DNA from: Anodontia alba
Taxonomy: Eukaryota > Mollusca > Bivalvia > Lucinida > Lucinidae
Assembly (NCBI GenBank): GCA_964016985.1
Contig: OZ024826.1
Location: forward strand, 66,942,023-67,006,022
DNA length: 64,000 nucleotides
Direction: 5' to 3'
A model generated the notes under the pieces. It saw only the letters and a program-made list of their open reading frames with translations. It was not told where the DNA came from and searched no databases. Shown here piece by piece: positions 58,035-64,000 of this stretch; within the stretch, counting starts at the first letter, position 1, and every line of letters begins with the position of its first letter. Made by a program: the position numbers and the translations under genes.

Positions 58035-59325
58035 GCCACTAGTTGGCCTTGGACAACATTAAAATTTGTCAAATTTGTTTAAATAACTAGAAAAGAAGTA
58101 TCAATATAAAATCACTCTTTTCAATGCTTGAATTTAATTAATAAGATAAATTACTCTTAAAACGCACTCAAGATGGACATTATGGAAAGTAGACTCTAAA
58201 TTTTGCAAGAATTTCCATATTAATGTTTAAATATTATACATAAGGGTTATTTTATCATAGTACAGGCCTTAAAAGACGCTGATGCTGCCAACAAATATTG
58301 CATCTGTATTCCGCTATACAGAAGGAGAATCAGGAAAAAAACATTCAGGTAACGCGATCCTCGCTTCTTCGAACAATCAGTTTTATGAAGTGACTGAGTT
58401 CCCTATGTTAATTTTTTGAACTCACAACTAGTGTGCTTTGAGTAAAGGGAAAAAGACAGCATTTAAACTGATAATGCATAATGAAGGTCTGAAAATTCTT
58501 GGAAATGACAAAACTGTCAAGATGCTCGAAAGAGATCATGTGCTAGTTTTATTGCTGTATTATACATAAATGTTTCTTTCTCAACTCACCCTGTGCAGAG
58601 AAGTGCTTTGACTTGCACTGTATACGTAGAGTATACCAGTTGTTCATCTGAAGAAATGCTTTGAGACAACACCATGAACTTAAATAACCTTTTGAATTTG
58701 GCTTTGAATATGATGATACATATTTAAAATGTTGGCAGCCACTTATGATGACACAGTCTGTTGCCGCTCCAGAGTTACTGAATGATATACTTTGTGATTA
58801 TGAAGAAGTTTGCGATGAAAAGTGTACGTTCTGTCGGCAGTCTTGTAACTGTAGCATGAAGGTGTGTAACTATTGTGCCTTCTGATGGATATAGTGTTGC
58901 GTCAACGTGCACCAATGTTTATAGACATCCTGTTGAAAATTAGAAATACTTGGAACTCAATCACTTCATAAAACTGTTCGAAGAAACGAGGATCGCGTTA
59001 CCTGAACGTATTTTCCTGAATCTCCTTCTGTAAAACGGATGTTTGCTTTGTTGGCAGCACCAGCTTCTTTTAAGGTATCCTGTACTGTGTTAAAATAACC
59101 CTTAGGTTAAAATAACACTAAAACATATAGGAATTCTTGCAAAATTTAGCATATACTTTCCATAAAGTTTATTTTTCCTTGTATAGCAATATATGGCGGC
59201 CATCTTGTGTGTTTCAAGAATAATTTATCAAGCCTTAAAATAGTTTGATACAGTATTAACATTTCTTTTCTAGTTATTTTAAACAGTTTTGACACATTTT
59301 AATGTCTCAATGGCTAATATTTATG
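58035..59325. mobile_element. Foldback element, ~360-bp arms
   Basis: The left arm (58035-58402) and right arm (58949-59325) are inverted copies: TAACTAGAAAAGAAG/CTTTTCTAGTTA, AAGATGG/CCATCTT, AACGCGATCCTCGCTTCTTC/GAAGAAACGAGGATCGCGTT, CAGAAGGAGAATCAGG/CCTGAATCTCCTTCTG. The arms have diverged moderately. The ~545-bp loop has no credible ORF. Non-autonomous. Confidence 0.85.
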
Positions 59326-59344
59326 GTTTAGTGCAGGTTGTATT

Positions 59345-59510
59345 CCATTTCCTTTGGGATTCTTGAGCCCATCCTGGTTATTTTGAAAACCGAATACTGC
59401 TTAAGCCAGCGTTAGGAGGCGTATGCAGTCTCGCAGTGTTGCATATGAAGAGACTCAATTATTTTTTGTATGTTGTATGTTCTTTGTTTACAAAGGGAGC
59501 AAACGTTTTT
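59345..59510 (+). repeat. Dispersed repeat R, plus copy
   Basis: CCATCCTGGTTATTTTGAAA, CGAATACTGCTTAAGCCAGC, GGCGTATGCAGTCTCG, TGTTCTTTGTTTACAAAGG. It adjoins the foldback. Confidence 0.7.
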
Positions 59511-59564
59511 GACTTTTATAGATATACCAGTAGCTTAATTATATTGTAACATTCATAATCTTGT

Positions 59565-60150
59565 GGACGCCATCTTGAATGCCAGAGTTATGCCAGGTTG
59601 CCAAGGTGGCATTTTGATATATAATATACTCCAAAGACCACTTTCGAGTTGACTTATGGAATCATATTTACTCTACTAAAACCCGCAATCCAACGACCAC
59701 ATTTCTGACATCACCTAAATCGCAGTTGTTCTTAATGTCCATCAGGTATAATTTGGTTTAATATAGTTTAATATAGTTTTCCTAACTTTAAAATACATGA
59801 ATTTCCTGCTGAAAATGTTCACTACAGTCAGACACGCTTAGTTGTCATAGAGCTTATCGAAAGGACAGACATATATTTCTGTCAGCCATTTTGACCATAT
59901 TCTGATCACTATTTTAAATTTATAGGCCATTTTTATCCTCAGCTACTTACAAGGACCTTTTTATGAGTCCCAGAGTCATGCCAAAATATAAAAATAAGAT
60001 AAGAATTTGATAATTAAGTTTTTTGATGGGCGATTTGTGTAATATGTGGCCATCTTGGACACTATCTTCAATTCCAGACTTATGCCAGGTTTCCCGGGGT
60101 GGCAAGTGCTTTATTTGAATACTACAGACCAAGACTAACATTTTGAGGTG
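59565..60150. repeat. Two related segments with CCATCTTG...ATGCCAGG wording
   Basis: 59572-59650 and 60048-60135 share GCCATCTTG, CCAGA(G/C)TTATGCCAGGTT, GGTGGCA and ACTACAGACCA/CTCCAAAGACCA. Between them is AT-rich sequence without features. Confidence 0.5.
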
Positions 60151-60424
60151 AATGTTATACTGAATAAATCATCCCCTTGAAAGATAGCACGTAATTGCTC
60201 CACTGTACTAGGCTGAGGTCCCAAATTTGTAGCTCATCTAAATTTCATTTTCGTAGTATTCAGCATATAACAGTATGTTTTCAGCGTTATCCACAAGAAA
60301 ATATCTTAAAGTTTATTGTTTGACCGGTTGCCAGTTCAAAATCGTGACGTCCGAAGTATGACGTCACGTTTCAATATTTCATTAGATTTTTTAACGCATG
60401 AATTTTTGACTGTTTGAATTATTT

Positions 60425-60600
60425 GTTTAATCCTGGTTATTTTGAAAATCGAATACCGCTTAATCCGGCGCTAGGGGGCATATTCAGCTTCGCAAACTAC
60501 AGTCTTGCATATGAAGAGACTCAATGAAACCGAGTCTCCAGTTTTCGTGATGCTGTGTGTTCTTTGTTTCCAAGGGCAATTTTTTTTTACTTTTATTCTA
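60425..60600 (+). repeat. Dispersed repeat R, plus copy (most complete)
   Basis: TCCTGGTTATTTTGAAAATC, TTAATCCGGCGCTAGGGGGC, CTTGCATATGAAGAGACTC, AACCGAGTCTCCAGTTTTCG, TGTGTTCTTTGTTTCCAAGG. Two exact CRE octamers lie nearby (60359-60366, 60730-60737). Confidence 0.75.
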
Positions 60601-61066
60601 TTATTCTTAAATTACTTGTAGCATACTGAAAATTGTTCAACAGTACTTGATTTGAAATATATATATATAGTAGGGTGGACAGACTCAAGTGGCATTTTTT
60701 TTTATTTCCTTAAATTTTCATAATATGGGTGACGTCAGTTGTTCTAATTTGCCACCAAGTAAACGGAAGTTCTAAATAATATGAGTGCTGCATCAGCTGG
60801 GTATGACCCTCAGTTACTTGAATACATTAGTCCAAAGCCAACTTCAAATGACAGGACATACATTTGATTTTGTAAATCGTCATATGGATCAAAACGGATC
60901 GTCTTAAGCTTTTTTTTTTTTTTTTTTTTTTGTTCGATACGATTGTCTAATGGCATGTATTGATCTCATATGCAGATAGGATTATCGTGAACTCGATTAT
61001 ATAATATGTACAGACTTTACTAATATGACGATAACGCATTTATGCCATGGAAACAGGTTTCCTAGA

Positions 61067-61107
<41 letters not shown>

Positions 61108-62241
61108 TTAAACTGTGGCTGAGCCACACATTGTACAGCTACTAAAATCTGGACTTGAGGTATTGTTTTACTTCTTGATACGACCGACATTAGTGGGAGG
61201 AGACTATTAAAATGAGTTCGTCCGTTTTTCTGTTCGTCCACCATTCCCTTCCTCCATAAACACGACTTTATGCCCTAGATGTATTTTTATGATAATTGAT
61301 AGAAACTTAGAATCGGTCAACTTCGATTGTTGCGAAAAAGGAATAATAACTCTCGTTTGCCTCTTTTTATTATCTCCCCTTCTAATAATTAGTCTTTAAA
61401 CGGCATGCTTTCCATATAATTCTGACAATATTTAGTGGAAATGATAACTCTCTGAATATATTTTCAAGCAATTTGATAGATATGTTGGACGAGCTGAGAT
61501 GTGCCATGTAAAGGAAGTACAACTTTTGCATCCTTACATTTCGGAATTTCATTTTTGGGGGCGGTTTACCGCCACCGGATTTACTATACCGCATTTCTAC
61601 TATCCGTTCAACTGAAAATACCTATCTAATAACAGCCTAAAATCGACCCAAAATAGTTCCCTGCTAAAGCTGATAACGCTAAATTCTGATTTAAACACAC
61701 CAGCTATATACACTCCGATGCTTATTAAATAGCGAATAAATGAACAAAAGCAAAGAAAACGTCACAGTTTTGAAGAAATAAGATTTTGATCATATTGAGT
61801 ACAATATCGGCGGACGAATATGAACACTCCAGTACTCCAGTGAAGCACACCAAATCTACAACAGCGTTGTCTAACAAGCAGAGTTGATTTTATGAATCTG
61901 CAATAGAGGGGTGGGGGGAGGTCCCACAATGAGACACATAGTGAGGAGCACAAGGTGCGAGGCATTTACTCACCTATTGAATATTCTGCGTGTCTTCTTT
62001 TCTTTCTACTTTTCTTGTCCTATTAAAGCTGAGCGAGAGGTATTGCTCGAATTGGCCAATTTGACCTATATTTCTCGGTTGGTTTAAACAATATTTTATT
62101 CTTTCATTTACATGGATATCAGTTTCACAACATATAATGTGTCAGGATCAGACGGTCAGATGATAAGCTTAAAGCTTATACATGTCATTTTCTGAACAAT
62201 ACAGAATAGGAACTGCAACAGAAAAACAGCCTTGGAAACGT

Positions 62242-62244
<3 letters not shown>
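60601..62244. other. No supported gene; two poly-T tracts
   Basis: Poly-T at 60910-60931 and 61070-61104. ORFs up to 70 codons lack motifs. Confidence 0.5.

Positions 62245-62317
<73 letters not shown>
62245..62317. repeat. (TA)n microsatellite
   Basis: About 70 bp of TA abutting the left end of the element at 62319. Confidence 0.97.
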
Positions 62318-62318
<1 letters not shown>

Positions 62319-63080
62319 TCAACAAAATAATTTAAGGGCCACATAGTGCAAATTTCCATATATACAAACTTTGGCCGGGTGTATGGGCAAAACCACAGAA
62401 GATATCAAAATATCGTTGAATGTTTCTTAAAAATGAAGCCTTAAAGGAGTGTTTCCAACAAAAAAATTTGAAATAAAAATTTTCATTTTAAAATTTGCAA
62501 AAAACACTACTTTTTACCCCAAAATTAAAAATTTACATTTTCGCGTCAAAAGTAATGTCTGGGCTCCCAACTGTGAAAAATTCATAGAGAAAGCCTTATT
62601 TGTTATCAAGAAACGCACATTTTGCTAGAGGTACAGATTATTCGTTGTCTATGGGGAACTTTCGAGGCATTTTTAGCCTCTCAAAGGGTTGGTCTCTTTT
62701 TCTGGCCATATCTGTGTGTCTTTTACTCGAATGAAGGTTGAGTTTGCATGACTGTGTGTGACAGAGTATTGTTTTCATTAAATAAAGAATTTTTCCGGTA
62801 TTGTGAAAAACCTTCATTTTGGGGTAAAATTCGTTTGTTTTTTTTTTTTTGTTTGTTTTCTTTTGTTTTGTTTTTTTGACATTCCCGTTTTTCTTAGAAT
62901 CTTTTGTTCTGGCGTTGTTGGTGCCATTGACACTTTTGTAGCTGAATAGGTTGTTGAGCTGATTGAAATAGGACTGAGATTTCCAGTTTTGTTCATGAAA
63001 TAATTGTAAAACTTGAGGGTCGCCTTTTAGTGATACTCAAAGCGGAAATAAAACTGGTGGCCCTAAAATTATTTTGTTGA
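62319..63080. mobile_element. 762-bp mariner-like MITE inserted at TA
   Basis: 62319-62342 (TCAACAAAATAATTTAAGGG, CCAC) and 63057-63080 are inverted repeats differing at one base. TA-repeat DNA borders both sides, as expected for the TA target of Tc1/mariner elements. The interior contains poly-T/TTG (62835-62876) and no transposase motif. Confidence 0.7.
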
Positions 63081-63892
63081 ATATATATATAGAACTTATG
63101 CATTACATAACTATAGCTGATAGCTGATCATATATATTAATCCATGGCTGTTCTCAGGTATACTTGAAGTAATGGAGTTATGGCACTTTGCCTGTCTGAC
63201 CACATCCGTTAAATGTTATCATTGTTCATACAGATTGGGGTCCTAAATAGTTGTTAGCTAATCTAAATAGCATTTCGGTAGTACTTAGTGTATCACAGTA
63301 ACGTTTCAGCGTTATTCAATAGAAAATGCTTTTCAGCGTTATTTAACAGAAAATACAGATCTTCTATCAAGTTTATATCACATCACGTGTAAGTCTAAAT
63401 GTATTTAATCCCACCAAATTTGGTGACACACCTCCAAAATGTTCAAAAGATGTCCGGTCGTGGATTTTGTACTACAGACTATCATTCGAGAAATATTGCA
63501 TCATAAGACTATTGTTACATTTCGGTACATCTACATCTTCATCGTATTATGTGCACTTCCATCAAATTTATTGAACCAGCTCAATCAGTATTGAAGGAAT
63601 AAGCCAAAGACGTTCAGTTTTAAATTCGCATATTTAATGTCAAGGGTTATACAAATTAACATTGGCAATGTAGAATGCATACGGATCATTTGAAGTTGTC
63701 CCTTTATATCAACACTGTATCAACTCTGGGAAAATTGTGCAAATCTGGACATTCAGGTAGCAAAATATCTTAATGTAAAATTTTATCGAAATGTGACTAT
63801 AACGTTTGTTGTATTACCTCGCTTGGGGAAGAGAGAGCTAATCTTAGTGCTTTTCGTACGTTTGTTTGATTTGTGCTTGTTTGGAGTTGTCG
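63081..63892. other. No supported feature
   Basis: AT-rich; a short repeated phrase CAGCGTTATT(C/T)AA(T/C)AGAAAAT near 63307 and 63335. Confidence 0.4.
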
Positions 63893-63980
63893 GTTTCCTC
63901 TTCCTCTTGTGGTCTAGGAAGGGCTGTGTTTTGTGATTGATTGTGGCACTCCCTGGACTTTTCTCTTACCTTTTTTTGTC
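63893..63980 (+). repeat. Short dispersed repeat S, plus copy
   Basis: TTTCCTCTTCCTCTTGTGGT, CTAGGAAGGGCTGTGTTTTG, GTGGCACTCCCTGGACTTTT, CTCTTACCTTTTTTT. It is the longest of the three copies seen. Confidence 0.65.
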
Positions 63981-64000
63981 ATACGCTGCTTTCGTCGTAC

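Overview
The window is eukaryotic, AT-rich and almost wholly non-coding and repetitive. It looks like intronic or intergenic DNA of a lophotrochozoan, most likely a bivalve or other mollusc. Evidence for this: one well-formed exon of a GABA-A-type Cys-loop receptor with consensus splice sites; decayed Ty3, Penelope and LINE elements; tRNA-headed SINEs; several satellite and minisatellite arrays with 80-165 bp units; foldback elements; and long AT, CA, GA and poly-T tracts. There are no bacterial operons, rRNA genes or CRISPR arrays. The species call is inference.

Layout. 1-9226: a minus-strand Ty3-type LTR element with two LTRs, a tRNA-Leu-type primer-binding site, and gag, protease and integrase N-terminus. 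No reverse transcriptase lies between protease and integrase. A 3.1 kb inverted-repeat-bounded element carrying a 150-bp tandem array is nested in it. 10345-13300: a 3 kb near-perfect palindrome with 1.3 kb arms. 15081-16311: four small coding remnants of a compact element, possibly Polinton/Maverick-like, followed by a broken Penelope-type reverse transcriptase (16430-17781). 17870-19700: a GTAAC-rich tandem array split by a MITE. 22286-25550: a degenerate ~82-bp satellite into which a SINE has inserted, leaving a 12-bp target duplication. 27419-27628: a possible minus-strand terminal exon. 29.8-33.6 kb: duplications, a minisatellite and tRNA-derived units, one split by a hairpin-bearing insertion. 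34.9-37.1 kb: two successive ~145-bp arrays.

37.1-39.3 kb holds the only confident host coding sequence, the receptor exon (39038-39261, plus strand). About 0.95 kb of upstream intron plus the first 37 bp of that exon are tandemly duplicated, with (CA)n tracts at the junctions. 39338-47226 is a composite of nested repeats: inverted outer ends, a ~0.5 kb tandem array, two nearly identical 0.65 kb TIR elements and a foldback. 51.1-52.4 kb and 55.5-57.6 kb hold LINE remnants on opposite strands. 58035-59325 is another foldback, and 62319-63080 is a mariner-like MITE inside a TA repeat.

Two signals recur across the window and are not explained by any single element. One is a ~55-110 bp palindrome family with a GC-rich core, present six times at about 13.7, 15.7, 29.1, 32.65, 49.1 and 52.8 kb, with paired base changes in the stem. 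The other is seven exact copies of the CRE octamer TGACGTCA, more than base composition predicts. Apart from the receptor exon and two low-confidence exon candidates, no host genes can be supported.
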